A stretch of DNA of 40,193 nt from DASYPQ01 sp046155895 (GCA_046155895.1 JBJXFB010000092.1:1-40193); one strand, 5' to 3'. Positions 6,929-16,048 are shown, counted from the first letter of the stretch. Numbers and translations: made by a program. The notes: generated from the sequence alone by a model not told the origin.

Positions 6929-8353
6929 CTACTGCTTGGCGAGCCAGAGGAGGAACTTGCCCTCCAGCGAGTCCTTCCCCGCGTCCGCGTCGGAGAGCGC
7001 AGCGCCCTCGTAGACGGCCTGGAAGGTCGCCTCGAACTCGAGCGCCGGATCCGCGAGCTTCTCGATCAGCTGCGCGAACTTCTCGCGCGAAGCCTTGTCC
7101 GGCCCGCCGGCCTTCGACTGGAGCCAGTAGATGAACGCGCACTTGTAGCCGCGCAGCATCTCCTCGAAGTCTCCCTGGAACGCTTCGGGAGGAGCCTGGC
7201 CCTCCGCCGCGGCGGCGCCGAGGAAGGGGGCCTTCGCGACGTGCATCTCGCCGCCCTTGTCCGAGCGGAGCGCGAAGCCGGCGACCTTGTTCTTGGCGTC
7301 CTTCTCGGCGCCAGTCCCTTCCTTCTGCGCGAGCCGCAGCACGCGCAGGAAACGGTCCTTGCCGCGGTCCTCGCGCCAGCGCGTCTCGGCCGAGTTCTTC
7401 GGCAGGAATCCGCCGCCGCTCGCCCCGCCGGGAACGAACACCTCGCGCCGGTTGGCCGTGCGGCCGCGCAGGTCGCCGTCGACGCGGGTGTTGATCTCGC
7501 CGAATTGATCGATGACGAGGTTCATCGCCAGACCGGTCGAGAAGGCCGCGGGCACCCTCTCGCCGAAGAGCTGCTCGAAAGCACGCAGCACGGAGAGCTG
7601 CACGACCTGCTGCTCCATCACCTTGGGATCGCGCTTGTTCAGCGCCTCGCCGGAGGAGTAGTCCTCGGGCAGATGGCCCGGCGCCGCGTACTCGAGCGCG
7701 ATCACCTGGATGTCGTCCATCCAGGTGGTCGACCAGTCCGAGATCGAATCGACCCAGTAGGATGCTCTCCACTCCTCGCTCCACCAGCCGACGAAGCACA
7801 CGAGCTCGGCGAACTCGCGGCGCGTCGGGGCGAGCATCAGTCGCACCTTGCCCGGCGGATCCCGCGACAGGCCGAGCGCCTCGCCCCGGCCGAAGCTCGC
7901 GGCGAGGCGTTCCGACGCGGCGGATACGGCCTCGGGCGCGCCGAGGATCGCGGTGAGGTCCTTGCCGGCGGCGTCCTTCGCTTTGGCGAGCGCTTGCGGG
8001 CGCACGGTCTTCAGCCAGCCCGCCACCGCCTTCAGGTCGGCTCGGACGGCCTTCTGGTCGCGGCCGGAGGGCTTCGACCATTCGAGGAGCTGCTCCTGCG
8101 CCTCGACCAAGGCCGCCAGGCAGTCCTTGAGGTCGCTCGCGCGGCTCTCGAGCCCCGCGACGGGGAAGTAGACCTCGAAGATCCCCGCTCGCCCGGTGAG
8201 ATAGTGCTTCGCGAGCAGCTCGTCGATGCGGACTTCCGCCGGCGCCATGTCGCGCAGCCCGTGCGTCGCGAGGAAGTCCTTGGCGACCTTCTCGTGGTCG
8301 ATGCCGCCCGCGGCCGCGAGCGCGGCTGCGAGAGAGAGGATGAGCGAGCTCAT
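6929..8353 (-). CDS. Secreted protein of unknown function, possible degenerate peptidase
   Basis: A 474-residue protein with a short N-terminal signal sequence (MSSLILSLAAALAAAGG), so probably periplasmic or secreted. I do not recognise the family. The middle contains PGKVRLMLAPTRREFAELV, then a Trp-rich stretch (FVGWWSEEWRASYWVDSISD), then a helix QQVVQLSVLRAFEQLFG followed by VPAAFSTGLAMNLV. This order resembles secreted gluzincin-like metallopeptidases, where an HExxH helix precedes a P-W-x-x-E-G-L-A segment. Here no HExxH is present, so an inactive relative is possible but unproven. The C-terminal third is alpha-helical (EFEATFQAVYEGAAL...KFLLWLAKQ). It is separated by 56 bases from the fused membrane protein gene upstream and is tail-to-tail with the methyltransferase gene after one base. 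Confidence 0.7.
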   Translation of the reverse strand: MSSLILSLAAALAAAGGIDHEKVAKDFLATHGLRDMAPAEVRIDELLAKHYLTGRAGIFEVYFPVAGLESRASDLKDCLAALVEAQEQLLEWSKPSGRDQKAVRADLKAVAGWLKTVRPQALAKAKDAAGKDLTAILGAPEAVSAASERLAASFGRGEALGLSRDPPGKVRLMLAPTRREFAELVCFVGWWSEEWRASYWVDSISDWSTTWMDDIQVIALEYAAPGHLPEDYSSGEALNKRDPKVMEQQVVQLSVLRAFEQLFGERVPAAFSTGLAMNLVIDQFGEINTRVDGDLRGRTANRREVFVPGGASGGGFLPKNSAETRWREDRGKDRFLRVLRLAQKEGTGAEKDAKNKVAGFALRSDKGGEMHVAKAPFLGAAAAEGQAPPEAFQGDFEEMLRGYKCAFIYWLQSKAGGPDKASREKFAQLIEKLADPALEFEATFQAVYEGAALSDADAGKDSLEGKFLLWLAKQ

Positions 8354-8409
8354 GGGCGCTCTGACGTAACCACGACCGACGACTTCCCCAACCGACTGTT
8401 CATGAAAAA

Positions 8410-11034
8410 CTACGGTTTGCCTGCGCCCGCGAGGGAGCTGAGTCCGAGTTCGAGGGCTCTCCGACCTTCGGAGGTCCTCGCGATCCCGGGACAGATCGCG
8501 AGGGCCTTGGCGACCGCCGCGCGCGCGGCGGCCTGCTCCCCAAGGCGTTCGAAGGCGATGGCGGCGTACAGGTGCACGTCGCCGCGCTCGCGCCGCCAGC
8601 TGGCCGCGTTGACGAGGTGCGGTAGAGCCAGCGCCGCTCCTTCCCGGGAACGGTCCGAAGCGAGGAGCGAGACCCCCGCGCGCAGCTCCGTCAGGAACCG
8701 GATCTCCCCCTCGAGGTCGCGCACGTCGGGATCGTCCGGGGCCAGGCGCTTGGCCCGTTCCAGGGACGCGGCCAGGTCTGGGGCGTCCGCGCAGCGATCG
8801 TCGAAGCCCCGCAGCCGCGCTTCGGCGCGAGCGTGGGCCTCCCGAGCTGCGCGCAGACTCGCCAGGGCCTCGACCGCGGGCCCCCGATGGCTCGTCCACG
8901 GTTCCGGGGGTGCTTCACTCATGCGGCGCAGCCTCGCCAGGTTGGCCGGAAGGTCTCCGAGCAGGACCGCGCCGGCGCGTCGAGGCCTGTACACGATCCA
9001 CGGGTCCTCGTCCGTCAGCGGGCGCTCCCCCGAGCCGAATCGTTCGCCGCCGCAGACGAATCGGCCGAGCGTGCTGGCCGGCGTCGCGAGTCCGAGCTCC
9101 CGCAGCGACTCGGCGAGCGGGCCCGCCACCGAGAACCGCGCGGGATCGAGTTCGGGCCTGCGCTCTCCGCCGACGAGGATCACCTGCGTGCCCGAAAGCC
9201 ATACCGAGCTCCACGGGAAAGCCCGCGCGAAGGCGCCGAGGACCGCTTCGAAGCTCGCCGGCTCGAGCGCGTGCGGCGGCACCCATTGGCACAGCAGGCC
9301 GTCCGGCGCGAGCGCCGCTCGCGCGTGGGCGTAGAACTCGCTCGTGTACAGGTACACGCCGAAGGGCGAGTCGGGGAGCAGCGGCTCCATCGTGATCACG
9401 TCGTAGGCTCCGGGCGAGCGCGCGAGCGCTGTGCGGCCGTCGCCCAAGACGACGTCCACCCGCTCTTCCCCCAGCGCGCCGTGGTTCTTCTCGACGAACC
9501 AGGGTGCTGCGTCGACGACCGCGCGAGAGATCTCGAGCACGTCGATGCGCTCGACCTCCGGGTGCAGCGAAACCGCGCCCAGCGTCGTCCCGGTGCCGAG
9601 AGCGAGCACCGCGACGCGCCGGGGATGCGGCGAAAGGAGGATCGGCAGGTGCCCGAGGACGCGCATGTACCGGTAGGAAGGTCCCGTGCCCGCAGCGCGG
9701 AATCCGTCGGTCAGGAGCGTGCGCTCGCCTGAAAGGCCGTCGTCGACGACGGTCACGGCGAAATCGCGGTCCTCGTCGAAGCTCGAGACGGAGAAGGCCG
9801 GATTCGCCAGCGGCGGTGATTCGAGCGCCGGTGGAGGGCGTCCGAAGGCCCAGAGGCACAGCGCGGGAGGGAGCAGCACGCCGGCCAGCGCCGCGCGCGG
9901 GAGGGCGCGCGAGAGCGCGAGCACCGCCGCGACTCCCAACAATTCGAGCAGGGCGAGGGCCCCGCCGAGGCCGAAGCGCGGGACGAGGAAGAAGTAGACC
10001 AGCGGCAGGCCGAGGAGCGCCCCCCACGCCTCGTGCAGGAGCAGGCGGCCGAGCCGCAGGCCGCTCTCGAGCGGCAAGGCTCGGTGGAGCACGGGGATCA
10101 GGCCGCCGAAAGGAAGAATGGAGGGCCCCACGAGCACGAGGGCGATCGTGAGGTCGTGCGCGCTTTCCGCGGAGAAGGCCCGGATCACCGGCGCGGCCAC
10201 GAAGGGCCAGATTCCCCCGAGCGCGGCGAGGAGAAGCGTGGCGAGAACTCCCGCCGGCCCGCGCGGGACGATCCTCGGCACGAGCGCGGCTCCCAGCGCG
10301 AGCGACGCGAGCGATGCGACGAGCACCGCGCGCAGTGCAGGCTGCATCCCGCCGAGCCAGAGCACGCCGAGGCGCAGGCCGACCCACTCGAGCGAGACGA
10401 CCCAGGCCGTCGCGAGCGCGACGATCCACGCGGCCGCGCGCCAGGAGAGGCGCGACACGCCCGCGGCACGGCCCTCGGGCCCTGCAACGACTCCGCGCGC
10501 GGCGAGGCTTCCGATGGCGCCGGCCGCCGCCGCCGCGACGCCGGCGCAGACCGCCGCGGCCAATCGTCCGCGCGCGCCGACGACGACGTCGCCGATCGCG
10601 TACGCGCCCGCCACGGAGCCGGCGAAGTTCGCGGCGAAGAGCCACGAGACTTCGCCGCGGAAAGCTCGCGCCAGCGGCGCGAGGAAGCGGCCCTGCGCGA
10701 ACCCCACGCAGGCGATCGCCGCGATCGTGGCCAGGGCGGCGAGGACTCCGCTGGGGGCCGCCCCTCCGACCCACAGCACGAGCCGCACGGCCGGCCAGGC
10801 GAGGAGCCCGGCGACGAGGCCTGCGCGGAGCAGGTCCCTCGATGCGCTCCCGCGGCTCCGCCCCGCCCGTTGCGCCCCGAGAGCCCAGGAGGCGAGGAAG
10901 GTCGAGAGTCCGAGGGCGGCGGAAGACCCGTGGCCGAGCGCGAGGCCGGCGCAGTCGACGAGGATCACCTCGAGAGCGAGGCCGGACGCCCCCGCCAGGG
11001 CCGCGGCGAGCAGGAGAGCGGCTGACCTCGACAC
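8410..11034 (-). CDS. Membrane-fused spermidine-synthase-like protein with C-terminal helical repeats
   Basis: An 874-residue protein from a GTG start. Residues 1 to about 400 hold roughly eleven or twelve hydrophobic helices, resembling the membrane half of bacterial fused MFS/spermidine-synthase proteins. A SpeE-like Rossmann domain follows: VAVLALGTGTTLGAVSLHP (motif I), IDVLEISRAVVDAA (acidic cofactor residue), VVLGDGRTAL, then YDVITMEPLLPDSPFGVYLY. In true aminopropyltransferases that last motif has two catalytic aspartates (DxxDP). Here they read E550 and L553, so spermidine synthesis is doubtful. The last about 190 residues are Ala/Arg-rich helices resembling TPR repeats. It lies 18 bases downstream of the PTS EIIA gene and is probably co-transcribed with it. 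The real substrate is unknown. Confidence 0.82.
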   Translation of the reverse strand: MSRSAALLLAAALAGASGLALEVILVDCAGLALGHGSSAALGLSTFLASWALGAQRAGRSRGSASRDLLRAGLVAGLLAWPAVRLVLWVGGAAPSGVLAALATIAAIACVGFAQGRFLAPLARAFRGEVSWLFAANFAGSVAGAYAIGDVVVGARGRLAAAVCAGVAAAAAGAIGSLAARGVVAGPEGRAAGVSRLSWRAAAWIVALATAWVVSLEWVGLRLGVLWLGGMQPALRAVLVASLASLALGAALVPRIVPRGPAGVLATLLLAALGGIWPFVAAPVIRAFSAESAHDLTIALVLVGPSILPFGGLIPVLHRALPLESGLRLGRLLLHEAWGALLGLPLVYFFLVPRFGLGGALALLELLGVAAVLALSRALPRAALAGVLLPPALCLWAFGRPPPALESPPLANPAFSVSSFDEDRDFAVTVVDDGLSGERTLLTDGFRAAGTGPSYRYMRVLGHLPILLSPHPRRVAVLALGTGTTLGAVSLHPEVERIDVLEISRAVVDAAPWFVEKNHGALGEERVDVVLGDGRTALARSPGAYDVITMEPLLPDSPFGVYLYTSEFYAHARAALAPDGLLCQWVPPHALEPASFEAVLGAFARAFPWSSVWLSGTQVILVGGERRPELDPARFSVAGPLAESLRELGLATPASTLGRFVCGGERFGSGERPLTDEDPWIVYRPRRAGAVLLGDLPANLARLRRMSEAPPEPWTSHRGPAVEALASLRAAREAHARAEARLRGFDDRCADAPDLAASLERAKRLAPDDPDVRDLEGEIRFLTELRAGVSLLASDRSREGAALALPHLVNAASWRRERGDVHLYAAIAFERLGEQAAARAAVAKALAICPGIARTSEGRRALELGLSSLAGAGKP

Positions 11035-11052
11035 GAGGGCCGGGGCCGATCC

Positions 11053-11526
11053 CTACCGGCGGGCCTCGCCCTCGGCCAGCGCGGCCCAGGCCTCCTGGGA
11101 GTCGGTCGCGGCCAGCAGCGAGTCGCGCACCGCGTCGCGTCCGAGGACGCGCGCGATGTCGGCCAAGGTCCGGATGTGGAGGAGCTTCTGCGCGCGCGGG
11201 ATGATCAGGAGCACGACGACGCGTGCCGGCTTGCCATCGATGCTCTCGAACGCCAGTCCGGGACCGGTGGAGACGATCCCCATGCAGGCGACCACCGTCT
11301 CCACGCCGTCCACCGCGGCGTGCGGGATCGCGATGCCGTGCTCCATGCCGGTCGACATCGACCGCTCGCGCGCCAGCACGGCTTCCACGATCGCCGGCGC
11401 GTCGGCGCGCGGCAGCCGCCCGCGCTCGACGAGGTGGGCGACGAGCTCGCGGATGCCCTCCCACTTGTCAGCGGGGAGGAAACCGACGATCACGTTCTCG
11501 ACCGGAAAGAGGTCCGAGAGGCGCAT
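11053..11526 (-). CDS. PTS EIIA-type (PtsN/EIIA-Fru/Mtl-like) phosphocarrier domain protein
   Basis: A 157-residue single-domain cytosolic protein. It matches the EIIA-2 family: RLSDLFPVENVIVG at the N-terminus, the phosphorylated histidine in HGIAIPHA (H69), and the conserved VVVLLIIPRAQKLLHIRTLADIARVL region. Such stand-alone proteins (EIIA-Ntr type) usually relay phosphate from PtsI/PtsO-like carriers to regulate potassium, nitrogen or central metabolism rather than import a sugar. No EI, HPr, EIIB or EIIC gene is in the window. ATG 11526 was chosen because the protein then begins exactly at the family start. It heads the minus-strand unit with the fused spermidine-synthase-like gene and is divergent from the T2SS operon across a 243-base spacer. 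Confidence 0.9.
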   Translation of the reverse strand: MRLSDLFPVENVIVGFLPADKWEGIRELVAHLVERGRLPRADAPAIVEAVLARERSMSTGMEHGIAIPHAAVDGVETVVACMGIVSTGPGLAFESIDGKPARVVVLLIIPRAQKLLHIRTLADIARVLGRDAVRDSLLAATDSQEAWAALAEGEARR

Positions 11527-11552
11527 GGGCGGCGCAGCATAGCGGTCCCCTG

Positions 11553-11678
11553 CTCGCGAGGGGAATCGCGCGGTCGCTCTTCTCGGGCTGCGCGGGAAGA
11601 AGGGGCTCGGGCCGGCGTCCTTGTCGCGTCCCAAGTGGGCCGAATCGCCCACCGGACGGTTTGACAGCCTCGCGAGGG
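11553..11678. promoter_or_regulatory. Duplicated CTCGCGAGGG palindromic motif in the divergent spacer
   Basis: The ten-base string CTCGCGAGGG, with palindromic core CTCGCGAG, occurs at 11553-11562 and 11669-11678. Both lie in the spacer between the PTS EIIA gene and gspD. The second copy extends to a perfect CCTCGCGAGG palindrome sitting between the -35 and -10 hexamers of the gspD promoter, a classic place for a repressor. GC-rich palindromes arise easily by chance in this genome, so this is only a candidate operator. Confidence 0.3.
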
Positions 11679-11689
11679 CTCCCTAGAGT
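11661..11689 (+). promoter_or_regulatory. Sigma70-like promoter for the T2SS operon
   Basis: A perfect TTGACA -35 box (11661-11666), a 17-base spacer and TAGAGT (11684-11689, four of six matches to TATAAT) stand 81 bases before the gspD ATG. This is the best promoter match I saw, and it lies in the only sizeable divergent spacer. Transcription would start near 11696, giving a leader of about 75 nt. There is no clear Shine-Dalgarno next to the gspD start; an AAAGGGA string lies about 30 bases upstream. Confidence 0.7.
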
Positions 11690-11769
11690 GCCTCGGATCT
11701 CCTCGAACACTCGGGCTCTAAGCCAAGACATTCCAAAGGGATAGAACTCAATCCCACCCCTGCCTGCCC

Positions 11770-14304
11770 ATGATCGACTTCATCGCCGCGGCCCTCGTGC
11801 TCGCCCTGTCCACGGCCGCTCCGCAGGACCCGGTGAAGGGAGAAGGGAAGAAGCCCCTCGTCGAGGGCAAGACCGCGCCCGGCGGTCCGATCTCCGCCCG
11901 GGGCGAGACGGTGATTCCCGCGGCTCAAGACACTCCGGGCGCGGGCCAGACCAATCCGCCTCCGAAGCAGGATCCTCCCCCGCCCGCTCGCCCCGCTGCA
12001 GGACGACCGGCGCCGGCCGCCAACGCGACCCTGAATCCGCCCCAGGCCGGAGGCGGGCAGTCCGGCGGCGGCCAGGGCAGGCCGAAGATCGACCCGATCC
12101 AGGACACCGGGAGCGAGTACATCCTGACCTTCGACGAGAGCGGCGACGAGGACGCGTTGAACCTCGAGCAGTTCGTGAAGATCTGCCAGGAGACGACCGG
12201 CCAGAACTTCACGTACTCGACGGAGACCCGACCGCTCCTCCAGCAGAAGAAGCTGCGCATGTTCGGGCAGAAGCGGATCCCCAAGTCCGACTTCTACAGC
12301 TTCTTCCAGATCATGATGATCATCAACGACTTCGTCTGCAGCAAGATCGGGCCCGATCACCTGGCGGTGATCGTGATCTCGAGCATGTCGCAGGGAGCGC
12401 AGCGCGGCGGGAGCCTGCGCAACGAAGCCGTCTACGTCTTCGCCGACGACATCGACCGCTATGCCGACCAGCCGGCGACGCTCGTGACGACGGTGATCGA
12501 TCTGCCGAACACCGACGTGCGCACGCTGTCGAACTCGATGCGGACGATGTTCACGGACGTGAACACGCAGCAGATCATCCCGGTCGGGAACAGCAACAGC
12601 CTGATCATCACCGGCTTCGGCAGCAACGTGGCCTCGATCGTCAAGATGCTGAAATTCGTCGACGAGGCGGCCCGGGACACGGGCGCCATCACGCCGGAGT
12701 TCGAGGTGATCCCGCTCGAGTTCGCCTCCGCGGACGAGATCTCGGACACGCTCGGCGAGCTCCTCGAGGCGAGCAAGCGCGCGGCCCAGACGCGCGTCCA
12801 GGGGCAGGCGGCCCAGGGCGTCACGGGCGCCATGCAGACCGGCCAGGGCGAGACCAAGATCCTCACCGATCCGCGCACGAACTCGCTGCTCGTGATGGCG
12901 ATGCCCGACGACATGCCGCGGATCAAGGAGCTCGTGGCGCGCCTCGACGTGAAGGTCATCGAAAAGGAGCGCACCTACCACATCTACAACCTCGAGAACG
13001 TCGAGGCCGAGGAGCTCTCCAACGTCCTCGACGATTTCATCCGGGACGCGGGCCGGATCCAGTCCGGCGCGGCAGGACAAGGCCGCACCGCCCAAGGAAA
13101 CCAGCAGACCGCGACGGGGGGATCGGCCTCCTCGCGCAACGAGATCGTCGTGGTGCCCGACAAGACGACGAACTCGCTCCTGATCGCGGCCAGCCGCACG
13201 CGCTACGAGGAGATCTACGACCTGATCCGCCAGCTCGACAAGCGCCAGGACCAGGTGCTGATCCAGACCGCCCTCGTCGAGCTGACCGGGCAGGACTCGC
13301 TCGACCTCGGTGTCGAGCTCGGCGGCGCGGACCTGCCGGGATCGGGCCTGGGGAGCTTCGGCGTGACGAGCTTCGGCATGTCGACCTTCCAGGACGTCGA
13401 CCTCGACGGCGTGCCCGACGTGCGCGTCCCGAACGGCTCCAACGGGACGCCGCCGCAGGGCGTCACGGCGGGGATCCTGAACGGCGACGACTTCTCGCTG
13501 CCCGTGCTCCTCTACGCCCTGCAGACCCGGCGCAACACGAACGTCCTGACGGTCCCCTCCGTGCTGGTCAACAACACCGGCAGCGCGAGGGTCGTCGCCA
13601 AGGACGAGCAGCCGACGACGACGATCACCGCGACGGGCGGCCTGAACGGGCAGACCCAGGAGAACTTCCGCGAGTACGTCGAGGCCGGGATCACGCTCCA
13701 GATCTCCCCCACGATCAGCGCCAGCCGCTACCTGCGGCTCAAGATCACCCTCGAGGTCTCGACCTTCCTCGGGGCCGTCTCGGGCGCCATCCCGCCGCCC
13801 AAGACGACCCGCACGATCGACACGACCGTAAACGTCCCCGACGGCGACACGATGGTGATCGGCGGCATCGTCACCGACGTCAAGGGCAAGACGCACTCCG
13901 GCGTGCCCTGGCTCGGCGACATCCCGATCCTCGGCGCACTCTTCAGCCGGGACGGCGATTCCAGTCAGAAGACGACGCTCTACTTCTTCGTCACGCCGCA
14001 CATCATGCGCGATCGCGACTTCGCCGACCTGGCCGAGATCTCGTACCGCAAGAAGCTCGACGCGGCGGACATCATCGGCGCCGACCGCATCCGCGTGGTC
14101 GATCCGACTTTCGGCGAGAAGGGCAAGGGAGTCGACATGCGCGGCTTCGAGCTGCCGCTCTACCGGTCGCCGGCGCGAGGCGAGGTGCAGGGAGATGCCG
14201 TGGGCATCGATCCGGGCCGCGTGCCGGAGCTGCTCGACGAGAAAGGCCCGGGCACGCCGCCCAGGCCCGAGACCGAGCCGGTTCCTCCCCCGGACAAGCC
14301 CTAG
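11770..14304 (+). CDS. gspD: Type II secretion system secretin GspD
   Basis: An 844-residue outer-membrane secretin, the multimeric exit channel of the T2SS. An N-terminal hydrophobic export signal is followed by an unusually long Pro/Gly/Gln-rich linker (about residues 20-112). Ring-forming domains follow: N0 from about 116, N1 from about 238 (VIDLPNTDVRTLSNSMRTMF), N2 from about 310 (VIPLEFASADEISDTLGELL) and N3 from about 402 (YHIYNLENVEAEELSNVLDDF). The secretin barrel runs from about 510 to 755, with NVLTVPSVLVNNTGSARV, GITLQISPTIS and the hallmark VPWLGDIPILGALF near 712. N2 and N3 contain Gln/Gly-rich insertions. The C-terminus is a Pro-rich tail rather than a clear pilotin-binding helix. 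It is first in the operon, 14 bases before gspE. No gspC lies upstream. Confidence 0.95.
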   Translation: MIDFIAAALVLALSTAAPQDPVKGEGKKPLVEGKTAPGGPISARGETVIPAAQDTPGAGQTNPPPKQDPPPPARPAAGRPAPAANATLNPPQAGGGQSGGGQGRPKIDPIQDTGSEYILTFDESGDEDALNLEQFVKICQETTGQNFTYSTETRPLLQQKKLRMFGQKRIPKSDFYSFFQIMMIINDFVCSKIGPDHLAVIVISSMSQGAQRGGSLRNEAVYVFADDIDRYADQPATLVTTVIDLPNTDVRTLSNSMRTMFTDVNTQQIIPVGNSNSLIITGFGSNVASIVKMLKFVDEAARDTGAITPEFEVIPLEFASADEISDTLGELLEASKRAAQTRVQGQAAQGVTGAMQTGQGETKILTDPRTNSLLVMAMPDDMPRIKELVARLDVKVIEKERTYHIYNLENVEAEELSNVLDDFIRDAGRIQSGAAGQGRTAQGNQQTATGGSASSRNEIVVVPDKTTNSLLIAASRTRYEEIYDLIRQLDKRQDQVLIQTALVELTGQDSLDLGVELGGADLPGSGLGSFGVTSFGMSTFQDVDLDGVPDVRVPNGSNGTPPQGVTAGILNGDDFSLPVLLYALQTRRNTNVLTVPSVLVNNTGSARVVAKDEQPTTTITATGGLNGQTQENFREYVEAGITLQISPTISASRYLRLKITLEVSTFLGAVSGAIPPPKTTRTIDTTVNVPDGDTMVIGGIVTDVKGKTHSGVPWLGDIPILGALFSRDGDSSQKTTLYFFVTPHIMRDRDFADLAEISYRKKLDAADIIGADRIRVVDPTFGEKGKGVDMRGFELPLYRSPARGEVQGDAVGIDPGRVPELLDEKGPGTPPRPETEPVPPPDKP

Positions 14305-14318
14305 GGCCTCCGAACGCC

Positions 14319-16025
14319 ATGACGAGCATCTCGGAAATGCTGGTCGACGCCGGCCTCGCGCGCGAGCAGCTCGAGGAGTGCCGTCGCATCGCCGCGACCT
14401 CGGGGGAGTCGCTCGACCGGGTGATCCTCCAGAAGGACTACCTCGACGAGGCGACGCTGCTCCAGATCTACGCCAAGCACCTCGGCTTCGAGTTCCGCAA
14501 GTCCCTCGAGGGCAGCCGCGTCCCCGGGGCCTTCATCAACAAGGTCCCGGTGCACTTCGCGCGCAACTACAACCTCGTCGCGCTCGAGGAGATCGACGGG
14601 AGCGTGCTCAAGGTCGCGACGTGCTCGCCGCTGCAGCCGCACCCGATGGACGACCTCGCGGCGCTCGTGGGCTGCGAGATCGATCCCGTGCTCGCCCCGC
14701 GGATCGAGATCACGACCCTGATCGCCCGCGCCTACCGGCACAAGGCCGACGGCGTCGACGAGGCGCTCGCCGACGTCGCCCTGGACGGCGACATCGCGGG
14801 CCTCGCCGATTCGATCGACGAGAACGAGGACGTGCTCGACGTCGCCAACAAGGCGCCGATCATCAAGCTCGTCAACACGCTCCTCTTCCAGGCGCTCAAG
14901 ATGCGCGCGAGCGACGTGCACTTCCACGCCTACCCCGACCGCCTCCAGGCGCGCTTCCGGATCGACGGCATCCTCTACGACATGGATCCGATCCCGCGCA
15001 AGGCGCAGGACGCCATCGTCAGCCGCGTCAAGATCATGGGGAAGATGGACATCGCCGAGCGCCGCCTGCCGCAGGACGGCCGCGCGACGATCCGCATCGG
15101 CGACGGCGAGGTCGACGTGCGGATCAGCTCGATCCCCACGACGCACGGCGAGCGCATCGTCATGCGCCTCCTCGACAAGACCTCCAAGGTCTTCACGATC
15201 GACGAGATCGGCCTGGCGAAGCAAAACTACGACATCCTGAAGGACTACCTCGGCTACAGCCACGGGATCATCCTCGTGACCGGCCCGACGGGCTCGGGCA
15301 AGACGACGACGCTCTACGCGGCGCTCAACGAGATCGACACGACGCAGAAAAACGTCCTGACGATCGAGGATCCCGTCGAGTATTCGCTGCCCGGGATCAG
15401 CCAGGTCCAGGTCAACGTGAAGAAGGGCCTCACCTTCGCCAACGGCCTGCGCTCGTTCCTGCGCCAGGACCCCGACGTCATGATGGTCGGCGAGATCCGC
15501 GACCTCGAGACGGGCGAGGTCGCGATCCGCGCCGCGCTCACGGGTCACCTCGTCTTCTCGACGGTGCACACGAACGACGCGCCGAGCACGATCACGCGGA
15601 TGGTCGACCAGGGCATCGAGCCCTACCTCGTCGCCAGCTCGATCGTGCTCGTCATCGCCCAGCGCCTCGTCCGCACGGTCTGCAAGCACTGCCGGACCTA
15701 CGCCCCGATCAGCGACGAATGGGCGGCGAAGCTCAAGAAGGTCCGGATCGATCCCACCGCGCTCCCCGAGGGGATCGCGATCGGCCGCGGCTGCGACGAG
15801 TGCTTCCAGTCGGGCTACGCCGGCCGGACGGCGATCTACGAGTTCATGCCCGTGGACGAGGTGCTGCGCACGCAGATCATGGAGCGCGCTACGGCGACGG
15901 CGATGAAGCGTTCGGCGGCGGCGCGCGGCATGATCACGCTGCGCGAGGACGGCCGGCGCAAGATCCTGGCCGGCCTCACCACGCCCGACGAGGTCCTGCG
16001 CGTGACGCAGCTCGACTTCGACTGA
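14319..16025 (+). CDS. gspE: Type II secretion system assembly ATPase GspE
   Basis: A 568-residue cytoplasmic hexameric ATPase that powers pseudopilus assembly at the inner membrane. The N-terminal GspE N1-type domain (SISEMLVDAGLAREQLEECR) is followed by the N2 and C-terminal ATPase domains. Walker A is GPTGSGKTTTLYA (G322 to T329). The Walker B region is VMMVGEIRDLETGEVA (E392), with the Asp box TIEDPVEYSLPGI and the His box GHLVFSTVHTNDAPSTITRM. A tetracysteine zinc site is present (VCKHC...GCDEC), as in true GspE/PilB proteins and unlike PilT. The final segment TLREDGRRKILAGLTTPDEVLRVT is standard for the family. It sits between gspD (14-base gap) and gspF (23-base gap). The gene could not be told from a pilB by domain content alone, but the neighbours indicate T2SS. 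Confidence 0.95.
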   Translation: MTSISEMLVDAGLAREQLEECRRIAATSGESLDRVILQKDYLDEATLLQIYAKHLGFEFRKSLEGSRVPGAFINKVPVHFARNYNLVALEEIDGSVLKVATCSPLQPHPMDDLAALVGCEIDPVLAPRIEITTLIARAYRHKADGVDEALADVALDGDIAGLADSIDENEDVLDVANKAPIIKLVNTLLFQALKMRASDVHFHAYPDRLQARFRIDGILYDMDPIPRKAQDAIVSRVKIMGKMDIAERRLPQDGRATIRIGDGEVDVRISSIPTTHGERIVMRLLDKTSKVFTIDEIGLAKQNYDILKDYLGYSHGIILVTGPTGSGKTTTLYAALNEIDTTQKNVLTIEDPVEYSLPGISQVQVNVKKGLTFANGLRSFLRQDPDVMMVGEIRDLETGEVAIRAALTGHLVFSTVHTNDAPSTITRMVDQGIEPYLVASSIVLVIAQRLVRTVCKHCRTYAPISDEWAAKLKKVRIDPTALPEGIAIGRGCDECFQSGYAGRTAIYEFMPVDEVLRTQIMERATATAMKRSAAARGMITLREDGRRKILAGLTTPDEVLRVTQLDFD

Positions 16026-16048
16026 GGCCCGCAGACCAGCCGCGCGCC

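Noticed and set aside
11683..14001. Long open frame antisense to gspD (over 700 codons)
   Set aside because: It is the GC-rich shadow of gspD. Its translation is Arg/Asp/Val-rich with no domain, while the plus strand has the complete secretin domain order.
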